Source: a virus. From it: a stretch of DNA of 23,613 nucleotides. The DNA lies in IMG/VR virus record IMGVR_UViG_3300024518_005074, positions 1-23,613 of that record, one strand, 5' to 3'. Under the pieces are notes generated by a model that searched no databases, was not told where the DNA came from, and saw only the letters and a program-made list of their open reading frames with translations. This document shows, piece by piece, positions 11,648 through 19,675 of this stretch. The position numbers and the translations under genes were made by a program. Within the stretch, counting starts at the first letter, position 1. Each line of letters begins with the position of its first letter.

Positions 11648-12382
11648 ATGGCACTTAACATACAAAAAACAAATGATTTAAAGCAACCTCATTGGCACGG
11701 ATTGCTGTATGGCCCCCCTAAGACAGGTAAGACAACCTTCTGCGCCACTCTACCCAAGCCCCTAATCCTTAGTATGGACGAGGAGGGTATGCAATCTCTA
11801 CGCAATCAAGACCTCGCGTTCATTGAGATTTTGGATTGGATAACTTTGCAAGACCTCGTGAATAAGGTTGAGCGAAGTTGTAAAGACGGAAAATTTACCA
11901 TTGAGGGTCAGGAGTTTGAAAGCCTTATTTTCGATCCTTTGAACATGATGCAGACCCTTTTGCACAAAACGTACACAGTGAATGGAAAGTCTCTCACCCT
12001 TCCTGACCGTGGAGCGGCTAATGATAAGCTGACGAATGTAGTCCGTCGAATTTGTCGCTTCCAGTGCCACACTTTGTTCACCTGCCTTGAACGCTTGGAT
12101 AAGGATGAACTGACGGGGAGGGTTAAGGCTGGGCTAGATCTTAGTCCCGCAATCATGCGGTCTTTTCCAGCTATTGTCTCATTCGTGTGGCATACAGTGG
12201 TTGAGAATAAAGGCGGGGGTAAAGTAGCCTATAAAATCGCCACTGCAACAGAAGGGTACTATGAAGCAGGAGGACGGTATGCAGGGCAAGTAGTTCCGCC
12301 CCGTGTGGAGAGTGACTTTGGAAAACTTTACGAGTATGTAACTAGGGGTCAAATTAAAGGGGGAACTGATGGCAAAGTATAA
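11648..12382 (+). CDS. Sak4-like RecA-fold ATPase (phage nucleotide-binding protein, 244 aa)
   Basis: ATG 11648 follows GGGGAGGA. The protein has Walker A GPPKTGKTT (residues 22-30) right after an N-terminal strand and a Walker B-like SLIFD (92-96, D96). These fit the AAA_24 group of phage RecA-like ATPases that includes the Sak4 single-strand annealing proteins. A conserved-looking KIATATEGYYEAGGRY segment lies near the C-terminus. It would load onto single-stranded DNA to promote annealing recombination. The nuclease upstream and DUF669 ssDNA-binding protein downstream are the expected partners. It is intact and of usual length. Confidence 0.88.
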   Translation: MALNIQKTNDLKQPHWHGLLYGPPKTGKTTFCATLPKPLILSMDEEGMQSLRNQDLAFIEILDWITLQDLVNKVERSCKDGKFTIEGQEFESLIFDPLNMMQTLLHKTYTVNGKSLTLPDRGAANDKLTNVVRRICRFQCHTLFTCLERLDKDELTGRVKAGLDLSPAIMRSFPAIVSFVWHTVVENKGGGKVAYKIATATEGYYEAGGRYAGQVVPPRVESDFGKLYEYVTRGQIKGGTDGKV

Positions 12383-12542
12383 AGTAATTACTGATGTTGC
12401 TGAAAATATTGAACTAAGACTCAATACTCTAATCGAAGGCCGCCCAATGCAAGTAGTCTCCACTACTTCAACTTCATCTAAGGGCAAAATTTGGATCACC
12501 CTTCTTTTAGAAGAACCCCCAGAAAAGAATGCAAAGGGGTAA
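12369..12542 (+). CDS. Small hypothetical protein (57 aa)
   Basis: ATG 12369 overlaps the ATPase end by 14 nt and follows GGGGGAACT. The product MAKYKVITDVAENIELRLNT continues through LIEGRPMQVVSTT to a strand GKIWITLLLEE. This strand-helix-strand-strand layout is like small DUF1737/DUF4177-type proteins, which begin with a Y-K-V strand and a helix ending in a long turn; that likeness is architectural only. The overlap, ribosome binding site and place between two recombination genes make it likely to be real. Confidence 0.7.
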   Translation: MAKYKVITDVAENIELRLNTLIEGRPMQVVSTTSTSSKGKIWITLLLEEPPEKNAKG

Positions 12543-12643
12543 AATATTACCAACGGGTAGTCGTATCCGCCAAGCGACCCAGACATTTTATGCCTGGAAT
12601 AATAACAATCAATGCCACCAAAATGGGGCAGAAAGAGTCTAAC

Positions 12644-13021
12644 ATGAGTTACGTTGGAGTAAACACCGAAGAAATCCTTGACGATTTTCCAGCCATCACT
12701 GCCGGAGAATACATTGCCACTGTCAATCTGGTGGACTTTGCTACAGACAAGGACACCAATGAGCGCAAAACGGATAAGAATGGCAATGAGTACCTTCGGG
12801 GAGATTTCGTCATTAGTGAGGGGGAGTTTGCTGGTCAGCATGTCTATATCCCGTACCTCCGTGTCGACAAACAAGACTTCCGTGATCTGTGCTACAGCGC
12901 CGGGCTTCATGGGGTCGTTGAAGATACCGACGAGTTGACCGGATGCGGGGTGACGATCAAAGTCACCCAAGAAACCTATCAGGATAAGTTGCAGAGCAAG
13001 GTTAGTGGTTTCATAGCCTAA
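12644..13021 (+). CDS. DUF669 family single-stranded DNA-binding protein (125 aa)
   Basis: I chose the ATG at 12644, with a weak AAAGAG site before it; in-frame ATGs at 12590 and 12623 lack better sites. The core matches the DUF669 pattern: AGEYIATVNLVDF, NGNEYLRGDFVISEGEFAGQ, then YIPYLRV and a cysteine-containing helix DFRDLCYSAGL. DUF669 proteins are phage ssDNA-binding proteins, usually found beside a Sak4 or related recombinase ATPase, as here. It would coat single strands during replication and annealing. The 101 bp before it hold no gene. Confidence 0.85.
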   Translation: MSYVGVNTEEILDDFPAITAGEYIATVNLVDFATDKDTNERKTDKNGNEYLRGDFVISEGEFAGQHVYIPYLRVDKQDFRDLCYSAGLHGVVEDTDELTGCGVTIKVTQETYQDKLQSKVSGFIA

Positions 13022-13027
13022 CCTCAA

Positions 13028-13111
13028 GGATTTGTGAGGGTACTTGGACAGTCTGGACAACTGTAGACAAGCTAAGCTCCTAACTAGTGCATCCAAGTAC
13101 CCTCCAAATCC
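13028..13111 (+). repeat. 20-bp inverted repeat with 43-nt loop, candidate structured RNA or terminator
   Basis: GGATTTG (13028-13034) pairs with CAAATCC (13105-13111), and GAGGGTACTTGGA (13036-13048) with TCCAAGTACCCTC (13092-13104); T13035 is the only bulge. The loop holds further short pairings (CAGT/ACTG, AGCT/AGCT). It starts 7 nt after the DUF669 stop. No T-tract follows, so a processing site, a small RNA or an attenuator are as likely as a terminator. Confidence 0.7.
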
Positions 13112-13113
13112 AC

Positions 13114-13131
13114 TTGTTCAATATTGAACAA
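13114..13131. promoter_or_regulatory. Perfect 18-bp palindrome upstream of the ParB-methyltransferase gene (site B)
   Basis: TTGTTCAATATTGAACAA is a perfect palindrome followed by ACGAC, 37 bp before the start of the ParB-methyltransferase gene. It matches the centres of the inverted repeats at 7763-7780 and 20631-20648. Its outer TGTT...AACA is reminiscent of the bacterial parS palindrome, so the adjacent ParB-like protein is a candidate ligand and could regulate itself. Confidence 0.7.
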
Positions 13132-13167
13132 ACGACCTTACACATTTGAAAATTTCAAGGAGGTAGA

Positions 13168-14454
13168 ATGAGTACGACTCAAGTCAAACAAATAGAGCGG
13201 ACGGTTATTAAACCACATCCCTTTAATGCAACCCTTTACCAAGACAGTGAACGGAATGTCGAGTTCCAAGGCCTCGTCGCCAGCATTAAGACGCATGGGT
13301 TTAAAGAGCCCCTCGTCATCACCCCTGAAAATGTCTTGCTTTCCGGTCATCGACGTTTAGCCGCCGCAGAAGCCCTTGGAATCGAAAAAGTACCTTGTTT
13401 AACCGAGGAGACCGACAATGAAGAGCTTTCCATCGTTGAACACAATCGTTACCGAAAGAAAACGTATACGGAACTGATGCGCGAAGCTCAACATCTTACC
13501 GCCTCTGAAAAAGAAAAGGTTGCGGCCATGCGGTACGCTGACCCTTCCGCCGAAGATGTCGGAGATCGAAAAAAAGGCCAGCGAACCCAAGCCATCGTCG
13601 CAAAAGCGTTAGGGATTGGCAGTGGAACCAATCTGCACAAGCTCCAGAAGATTTTCGAGGCATCCAAAAGCGATCCAAAAATTGCCGCTCAAATGGATAA
13701 AATTGACTCTGGGGAAAAGTCCATAAATGCCGTGTTTAAATCCTTAAACGTAACTGCTGTGAGAAAAGAGGACTTTGGGCTCGACCTCCAACTCTTCTCT
13801 AGCTGGCACTTTCCAGTCTGCGATGTCACTCTGGGTCAAGATCACCCTGGCCGCATTCCTGGCCAAATCGTGGAGAACCTCATTTACTACTATACAAACC
13901 CAGGCAATCTTGTTGTTGACCCTTTCGGGGGAGGCGGTGTGACCGTTGACGCTTCCAAGAACCTTCGTCGTCCCTGTTATGTGACCGACATTGCCCCAGT
14001 TCGTTCTGATATCCACCCTTGGAACATCTCAGAAGGGTATCCCCCAGAAGCCCAAGATGCTCAATTTGTCCTCCTTGACCCTCCCTACTGGAATATGTTA
14101 GAGAAGGAGTATAAAGCCCTACATGCAGAGTCAAGTGCCACCCTCTCCCTCGATGACTTTCGCGAGTGGCTTCTTCAGCTCCTTCACCACACCCACGACA
14201 CTTTACAGGATGGCGGTGTTTGTGCCCTCATAATCATGCCCCAGAGCTTTAAACTTCCCGAAGGTATCCCCTTCATTGATTGGCCTTTTGAGGTCAGGAG
14301 TATGATGGATGAAGTAGGGTTTGTCCCGCTTATGCGAATCAGTCACCGCTGGCCGACCTCCATCTACAACGCTCCGCAGGTTGAACGGGCGAAAGATACA
14401 AAGACCTTTCTAATCACGCACGGGGATATTGTCATTGGAAAGAAGGTGATGTAG
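13168..14454 (+). CDS. ParB-like N-terminal domain fused to DNA methyltransferase (428 aa)
   Basis: ATG 13168 follows a perfect AAGGAGGT (13157-13164). Residues 1-100 form a ParB/sulfiredoxin-fold domain with LLSGHRRLAAAEALGIEKVP (57-76), the GxRR signature of ParB. Residues 100-195 look like the helical KorB-type HTH domain. Residues 205-428 are a methyltransferase: HPGRIPGQIVENLI as a motif X-like stretch, DPFGGGGVT (251-259) as the S-adenosylmethionine loop, and LLDPPYWN (302-309) as the catalytic motif IV, pointing to N6-adenine or N4-cytosine methylation. The motif order X-I-IV differs from the common beta class. Such fusions occur in phages and probably protect phage DNA from restriction; site specificity cannot be read here. 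Confidence 0.9.
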   Translation: MSTTQVKQIERTVIKPHPFNATLYQDSERNVEFQGLVASIKTHGFKEPLVITPENVLLSGHRRLAAAEALGIEKVPCLTEETDNEELSIVEHNRYRKKTYTELMREAQHLTASEKEKVAAMRYADPSAEDVGDRKKGQRTQAIVAKALGIGSGTNLHKLQKIFEASKSDPKIAAQMDKIDSGEKSINAVFKSLNVTAVRKEDFGLDLQLFSSWHFPVCDVTLGQDHPGRIPGQIVENLIYYYTNPGNLVVDPFGGGGVTVDASKNLRRPCYVTDIAPVRSDIHPWNISEGYPPEAQDAQFVLLDPPYWNMLEKEYKALHAESSATLSLDDFREWLLQLLHHTHDTLQDGGVCALIIMPQSFKLPEGIPFIDWPFEVRSMMDEVGFVPLMRISHRWPTSIYNAPQVERAKDTKTFLITHGDIVIGKKVM

Positions 14455-14481
14455 GTCAGCTCAACTTTAAAGGAGTGGATA

Positions 14482-15426
14482 ATGAGACCAATGCTTGCAG
14501 CAAAAGTAGATTTAAAGAAGGTAAATTACCCTTGCTACACCTCCCCGAAACTTGATGGGGTTCGGGCTCTCGTGATTGATGGCGTAGTGTACAGCCGCTC
14601 AATGAAAAGAATACCCAACAGGCACGTTCAGAGTCTCGCAGAAGAATGGCCTTCCGGCCTTGATGGGGAATTGATTATTGGAGATCCAACTGCCCCTGAT
14701 TGTTACAGAAAGACTGTCTCAGGGGTAATGAGACATGGAGGAGAACCTTCTGTAACATTCTGGGTCTTTGATCGGCATGATATGCTAACTGTAAAATTCG
14801 ACCTGCGTTATGCCCTTTTGTGTAATTCAATGGATCTAGGTTGCCCAGGGGTAACAATTCTCTCCCAAACACTCTGTGAGAATGAGGTTGACTTAACCTC
14901 TACAGAAGTTCGCTGGGTTCAAATGGGGTATGAGGGTTTAATCATTCGCGACCCTAACGGCCTTTATAAGTATGGGCGATCGACGGTCAACGAAGGCGGA
15001 ATGCTTAAAATGAAACGCTTTCTTGACGGAGAAGCCCATCTTCTTGGCATGGAAGAACTCATGCACAATGGAAATGAGTCTTTTATAAACGAGTTGGGTC
15101 AGACCGCCCACACCCACCACCAAGAAAACAAAGTGGGTATGGGCTCCATGGGCGCACTCTTAGTGAAGGATCTCGAAACGGGGGTTGAGTTTAAAATTGG
15201 AACGGGGTTTAGTCAAGTTCAACGAGACGCATTTTGGTCAATGGATTTGTCAGTCGAAACCCCCTTAATAATCAAGTATCAATATTTTCCCCTTGGGTCA
15301 AAGGACAAGCCACGGCATCCTTCTTACCTAGGGATCAGGGATGAAAAGGATATGGACTCTAAAGTGTTCAACGAACGCACTCTGGTTCAGAAAGGAAATG
15401 ATGCTAAAGAAGCCAAAAACCTGTAA
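14482..15426 (+). CDS. ATP-dependent DNA ligase (314 aa)
   Basis: ATG 14482 follows AAAGGAG. All nucleotidyltransferase motifs are present: motif I SPKLDGVRA with the AMP-accepting lysine K23, DGELI (61-65), FWVFD (93-97), EGLIIR (151-156) and LKMKRF (175-180, K176 and K178). A short OB-fold domain follows (GSMGALLVKDLETGVEFKIG). Its length is close to that of small phage T7-type ligases with no extra DNA-binding domain. It seals nicks during replication and recombination. The 3' end overlaps the polymerase start by 26 nt, so the two are probably co-translated. Confidence 0.93.
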   Translation: MRPMLAAKVDLKKVNYPCYTSPKLDGVRALVIDGVVYSRSMKRIPNRHVQSLAEEWPSGLDGELIIGDPTAPDCYRKTVSGVMRHGGEPSVTFWVFDRHDMLTVKFDLRYALLCNSMDLGCPGVTILSQTLCENEVDLTSTEVRWVQMGYEGLIIRDPNGLYKYGRSTVNEGGMLKMKRFLDGEAHLLGMEELMHNGNESFINELGQTAHTHHQENKVGMGSMGALLVKDLETGVEFKIGTGFSQVQRDAFWSMDLSVETPLIIKYQYFPLGSKDKPRHPSYLGIRDEKDMDSKVFNERTLVQKGNDAKEAKNL

Positions 15427-17746
15427 CGGTTGCCCCATGGAGCATGTTGGTAAAGGGTACGTCCACGCATCTGGGCCAAAAGATGCCTTGATTCAGTTGG
15501 TCGGAGACTGCCCAACAACTAACGAGGTAAAAATTGGTAAAGGGTTTCAAGAAGGTACAGGACGTATTCTTAACTCCCTTTTAAAGAGTGCGGGTATTGA
15601 CCGCACAGCTTGCCGTATTGATTACGCAATGCGGTGCCAACCCCCAAAAGGAAAAATAGACAAAAGTTTTGACCCTATAATCTGCGCTCAACGTCACCTT
15701 TTTCCAGAGTTAAAGACCGTCAAAGCCCACATTATTGTAGCACTTGGGGCAACTGCACTGGATATCATTTGTGGACTGGATAAGATCAGTAAACGGCGAG
15801 GCTCCCTTTATAAGACTCCTTATGGAAAGGTTCTCCCGACCCTCCACCCCTCGACCATGATGCGAAATCAAGTTATGTGGTTCATTGTAATTGCTGATTT
15901 ACGCAAAGCGAAGTCTGAAAGTCTTTTCCCAGAGTTGATCCCCCCTGCGTACAAATTCAACAAGTTTCCCACCTTGCAGCAAGTTAAAGAATTTAGCCCT
16001 ACCACCCCTCTAAGCGTAGACATTGAGACGAGTTGGGCTAAGTACTGGGAAAATTCCCTAATTTGTATTGGCTTTTCTGATGGCGTTGACACGCTTTGCA
16101 TACCCTGGCTTTCCCAGCACGGAGTACCCTATTGGAAACCAGAGGAGCAGGAACAGGTGGTTAGAGAGATTCAACGACTGCTTAGCCGCCCAGGCATCTA
16201 TCAAAATGGATTTTTTGATGTTCAGGTACTGACCGCCCTAGGCTTTGAGGTGAAGAACTTTTGGTTTGACACCATGCTTGCGCACCATCTAATCTACGCA
16301 GAGCTCCCGCATGACCTTGGCTTTCTATGTAGTGTTCACACAAATGTACCTTACTACAAGGATGAAAGTAAGAGCGATGCAGGTGCCCTTGCCCTCACCG
16401 ACGAAGTATTCAGGGGGTATAATTGCAAAGACGTTTATAGTACACATTTAGCTAGTCAAGACCTTACAAGAGACCTTCGGAGTACAGGGAATTATGACCA
16501 CTTCCGTGCCGTCACAATGAAGCTACCCCCGATCCTGCTTGATATGCAAAAGCGGGGTATTGGGGTGGACACAGCGACCCTTCGTGACGCAATCATTGAG
16601 TACACAATGCAAATTTCCCAACTGAATACAGACTTGGAGGAGGCTGGTGTGCCTAAGGGGGACAAGGCCTTAAAAGAATACCTATTTGTCAAGTTAAAAC
16701 TTCCGGTTGTGAAACGCAGTCGAAAGACCAAAGCCCCCTCACTCGACGCAGACACGTTTCTTAAACTTCATAAGAAGATTCTGCTCGAACAGGAGCAGTT
16801 AAGCCCCCAGAGTTCGCGTTATCAAATATTGGTTGAGGGTAGTAAAGCCCTACGCCTCATTTCCACCAAAAAGCAGAAGCAGAAAACTCTCAGTACGTAC
16901 CTTAGGGGACTTCCCATTGGCCCTGACGGAAGGGTTCACTGCTCGTGGCTCCAGCATGGAACTAAAAATCAACGCCTATCTAGCCGTGACCCTAATTTGC
17001 AAAATGTGCCTGCTGGAATTGCTCGGCGGATCTACTGTGCAAAACCTGGCCACAAACTATACCTCTTTGACTACAGCCAGATAGAGCTAAGGATCATTGC
17101 TTATGAAGCAGAAGATCTCCCTCTAATTCAAACATTCGAGGAGGGCAAAGACCCCCATGATAAAAACACGCGAGACTTTTTTGGCATTAAAGATGGGGAA
17201 ACGTATACAGAAAGGCAGAGAAGTTTTGCCAAGTCCTTCGTCTATTGTCTGAATTATGGCGGTGATGTGACCGCTGTGCTCATGGCAAACCCAGGGTTCA
17301 TCTCGTTTAAATACGCGAAGGCAGCCCAAGCTCGTTACTATAAAGAACGACCGGCTATAGCCCTCTACCGTGAACGGATTGAAAAAGAAGTTAGGTCGTC
17401 AAGGACTGTTGTTAACCCTTTTGGATTGAAGCGTATCTTTTTCGGGGCTTTAAGTGACAATATTAAAAGTGCCTACAACTACCCAATTCAAAGTGGGGCG
17501 GCACATGTTATTAACACCGCCTGTATTCGGCTTAGCCGTCAAGGGTTGACAACAGGGCTCATTCTCCAAATTCACGATGCGCTAGGTTTTGAGCTTCCCA
17601 ACCACCCAACCACTCCCCAACGACTTAAAGACATCCGTAAAGTAATGGAAATGCCCGTTACTATACGGGGCAGAAAGGTTGACTTACCCGTTGACCTAAA
17701 GTATGGAAAGAATTGGGATGCTTTAGATAAGTGGAAGTGGTCATGA
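15401..17746 (+). CDS. Family A DNA polymerase with 3'-5' exonuclease and N-terminal UDG-like [4Fe-4S] domain (781 aa)
   Basis: I use ATG 15401, with AAGGA about five bases before it. Residues 1-165 resemble family 4/5 uracil-DNA glycosylases: cysteines C8, C11, C79 and C95 spaced as an iron-sulfur site, VGDCP (34-38), ALGATA (114-119) and LHPS (148-151). The exonuclease follows: DIE (D207, E209), NGFFD (269-273) and YNCKD (340-344). The polymerase has RLSSRDPNLQNVP (525-537), motif A DYSQIELR (557-564), motif B R607-x3-K611 with Y615 and Y619, and motif C HDALGFE (725-731). Y615 sits where E. coli Pol I has Phe762. It is the phage replicase. Oddities are the UDG fusion and HDA in place of the usual HDE. 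Confidence 0.93.
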   Translation: MLKKPKTCNGCPMEHVGKGYVHASGPKDALIQLVGDCPTTNEVKIGKGFQEGTGRILNSLLKSAGIDRTACRIDYAMRCQPPKGKIDKSFDPIICAQRHLFPELKTVKAHIIVALGATALDIICGLDKISKRRGSLYKTPYGKVLPTLHPSTMMRNQVMWFIVIADLRKAKSESLFPELIPPAYKFNKFPTLQQVKEFSPTTPLSVDIETSWAKYWENSLICIGFSDGVDTLCIPWLSQHGVPYWKPEEQEQVVREIQRLLSRPGIYQNGFFDVQVLTALGFEVKNFWFDTMLAHHLIYAELPHDLGFLCSVHTNVPYYKDESKSDAGALALTDEVFRGYNCKDVYSTHLASQDLTRDLRSTGNYDHFRAVTMKLPPILLDMQKRGIGVDTATLRDAIIEYTMQISQLNTDLEEAGVPKGDKALKEYLFVKLKLPVVKRSRKTKAPSLDADTFLKLHKKILLEQEQLSPQSSRYQILVEGSKALRLISTKKQKQKTLSTYLRGLPIGPDGRVHCSWLQHGTKNQRLSSRDPNLQNVPAGIARRIYCAKPGHKLYLFDYSQIELRIIAYEAEDLPLIQTFEEGKDPHDKNTRDFFGIKDGETYTERQRSFAKSFVYCLNYGGDVTAVLMANPGFISFKYAKAAQARYYKERPAIALYRERIEKEVRSSRTVVNPFGLKRIFFGALSDNIKSAYNYPIQSGAAHVINTACIRLSRQGLTTGLILQIHDALGFELPNHPTTPQRLKDIRKVMEMPVTIRGRKVDLPVDLKYGKNWDALDKWKWS

Positions 17747-19176
17747 AAGACCTTAAATCTAATCTCGAAGATCTGGAGGAGGTTTTTAATCGGGATTGGA
17801 GCACTGCTACCATTGAGCTAAAGGTCGAAGTTATCAAAGTTCTTCAGCAAATCTACCCTGTTCTCGGTAAAATAGGGATGAAGGGTTGGGCAACCAGAAT
17901 ATCCCATATGTGGCATATACCGCTCACACGAGTGTGGAAGCTACTGGAGGGTAAAAATGTTGAGCTTGCCCTCCTGGAACCCCTCCTTATCGGAAAACGC
18001 GCTTCTAAAGATATCTACCCCAAAGAGGGTTTCATTTCTGACTACCTTACCTATACCCTCAACAGTGAAGCCCCTAAGTCCTTTCACTTTTGGGTGGCGA
18101 TTTCAGTCCTAGGCGCTGTATTCGGCCGTAATGTAAGTTTCCCTAGGGGTCACAGTCAAGTTTTCCCTAACCACTTTATCGTAATTGTTGCGCCTTCGGG
18201 GCGGTGCAAAAAGACGAGTGCAGGAGATATTGGAATTGACCTCTTATGGGAGCTTGAGGGACTCAATGTCATTGCAGAAAAAGTAACGCCGGAGGCACTT
18301 GTTGATTCCATGAAAAGCTCTGGGGGAGGGGAGTCTAAAGAGTGTCGGGGATTTATCTATGCCCCTGAACTCCCAGTTTTCCTAGGAAAGCAACAGTATA
18401 ATGAGGGCATGATTGACCTCATAACTCGTCTTGCAGATAATCCCCGAAAGTGGGACTACCGCACACGCACAAAAAGTATTGTTAAGTTGACCAATGTTAA
18501 TGCGGCGATGTTGGGCTGTGTGACCCCTGACGGACTCACTAGCGCCATACCTGCGACAGCCTTTGGCGGAGGGTTCATGAGCCGTTTTCTCTTCGTTATG
18601 GAGAAGCAGACCTCTAGAGAACTCGCTCTCCCCCCTCAGCGGAATGATTTACAGCGAGAGCAGCTCCTTCAAACGCTTAAAAAATTCCAAAAGCAAAAGC
18701 GCCAATTCTCCATGAGTGCGGAGAGCGAAAAGTGGTACATTAACTGGTATCACCAACTCCGAATAGATAGTGATAAAGTTGATGACCCTCGCATGTGCGG
18801 TTACTACGCAAGGAAACAAGACCACCTTCTCCGGCTAACAATGGTCATCACATTGGCTGAAGATCTTGAACCAGTTTTCACCGTTGAAAAGTTTGAAGAG
18901 GCTTTGCGGATTTTTGACACCCTAGAAATCCCTATGCCTGATGCGTTTGTAAATCCAAATGCACCGGCACTTGGGAAGAACAACCAACGAGTCCTTGACC
19001 AACTGATTGCGGCGGGGTCAGAGGGAATTCAACATTCAAAACTGTTGAAGAAAAATTACCGTCAAATGGATAAAAATGGCTTAGCAAAGTGCATTGAGAC
19101 TCTCATTAGCGCAAACTTAATTGATGCGGCACAAACAGCTGGCAAAGTATTCTACTACGTCAAACGAGGAGGTTAA
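17743..19176 (+). CDS. DUF3987-like replication ATPase/helicase (477 aa)
   Basis: ATG 17743 overlaps the polymerase stop by 4 nt. Residues 1-70 are helical, with an HTH-like stretch. The central domain fits DUF3987: FHFWVAISVLGAVFGRNV, a P-loop-like APSGRCKKTS (150-159), a Walker B-like GFIYAPEL (203-210) and an arginine-finger-like GGGFMSRFLF (275-284). The C-terminal 60 residues form a winged helix (QRVLDQLIAAGSEGIQHSKL). DUF3987 proteins in phages replace or accompany the replicative helicase-primase; no primase motif is visible here. Its position directly after the polymerase supports a replisome role. The P-loop is degenerate, so ATPase activity is inferred. Confidence 0.85.
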   Translation: MKDLKSNLEDLEEVFNRDWSTATIELKVEVIKVLQQIYPVLGKIGMKGWATRISHMWHIPLTRVWKLLEGKNVELALLEPLLIGKRASKDIYPKEGFISDYLTYTLNSEAPKSFHFWVAISVLGAVFGRNVSFPRGHSQVFPNHFIVIVAPSGRCKKTSAGDIGIDLLWELEGLNVIAEKVTPEALVDSMKSSGGGESKECRGFIYAPELPVFLGKQQYNEGMIDLITRLADNPRKWDYRTRTKSIVKLTNVNAAMLGCVTPDGLTSAIPATAFGGGFMSRFLFVMEKQTSRELALPPQRNDLQREQLLQTLKKFQKQKRQFSMSAESEKWYINWYHQLRIDSDKVDDPRMCGYYARKQDHLLRLTMVITLAEDLEPVFTVEKFEEALRIFDTLEIPMPDAFVNPNAPALGKNNQRVLDQLIAAGSEGIQHSKLLKKNYRQMDKNGLAKCIETLISANLIDAAQTAGKVFYYVKRGG

Positions 19177-19177
19177 C

Positions 19178-19675
19178 ATGGAAAGTACTGAACACGAGGT
19201 AGATCCACACACACGGGGGGCAAAGCTCGACTTCGGCAAACCACGAGTCGGTTTGCTCAAAGATTTCGCCCATGCTTTAAATGCTGTGGCGCAGGTCGCC
19301 ACTTATGGAGCGAAGAAGTACACAGAGGGCGGATGGCTTGAAGTACCTAATGGTCAAGCCCGTTACCGTGATGCTCTTTGGCGACATATGATTGCCGTGG
19401 AGCCTAGGGATGAATCAGGGTATAGTCACCTAGCGCACATGGCTTGGAATGCTCTAGCCCTACTTGAACTAAACCTAAGAGAAGAGGCAAATGCTCATGA
19501 AAATACTCCCAAGGTTCAATCACCATCTTCTCCCCTGCACGATGACCCAGTTTCTGAGCCAGTGCCAGAAGTTGCAAGTAACACCTGTCCTCGTTGCGGA
19601 GGTCTTAAACCTAGCCGAAGGCACCATACAGAAAGCGAATGCGACTTTGAATTTGAGCGGACGCAGGGGACATGA
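19178..19675 (+). CDS. dATP/dGTP diphosphohydrolase-like protein with C-terminal zinc ribbon (165 aa)
   Basis: ATG 19178 follows GAGGAGG and lies one base after the previous stop. Residues 10-103 match the phage dATP/dGTP diphosphohydrolase N-terminal family (DUF5664-like): GAKLDFGKPRVGLL, ATYGAKKYTEGGW, ARYRDALWRHM and SGYSHLAHMAWNALALLEL, where the His, Asp and Glu residues would bind metal. The domain would hydrolyse purine dNTPs to monophosphates and shape the nucleotide pool. After a proline- and serine-rich linker the protein ends in a zinc-ribbon-like CPRCG ... H ... C tail. Similar enzymes occur in phages with 2-aminoadenine DNA, but no PurZ is present in this window. Confidence 0.85.
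   Translation: MESTEHEVDPHTRGAKLDFGKPRVGLLKDFAHALNAVAQVATYGAKKYTEGGWLEVPNGQARYRDALWRHMIAVEPRDESGYSHLAHMAWNALALLELNLREEANAHENTPKVQSPSSPLHDDPVSEPVPEVASNTCPRCGGLKPSRRHHTESECDFEFERTQGT

Noticed and set aside
12179-13096. A 305-codon open frame on the minus strand
   Set aside because: It is antisense to the Sak4-like ATPase, the 57-aa gene and the DUF669 gene, has no ribosome binding site or upstream promoter, and its residues look like reverse-frame noise.
15401-19675. A 2-aminoadenine (Z) genome, suggested by the polymerase and dNTP diphosphohydrolase
   Set aside because: No PurZ or DatZ gene is visible in the window, and these two genes alone are common in ordinary phages.
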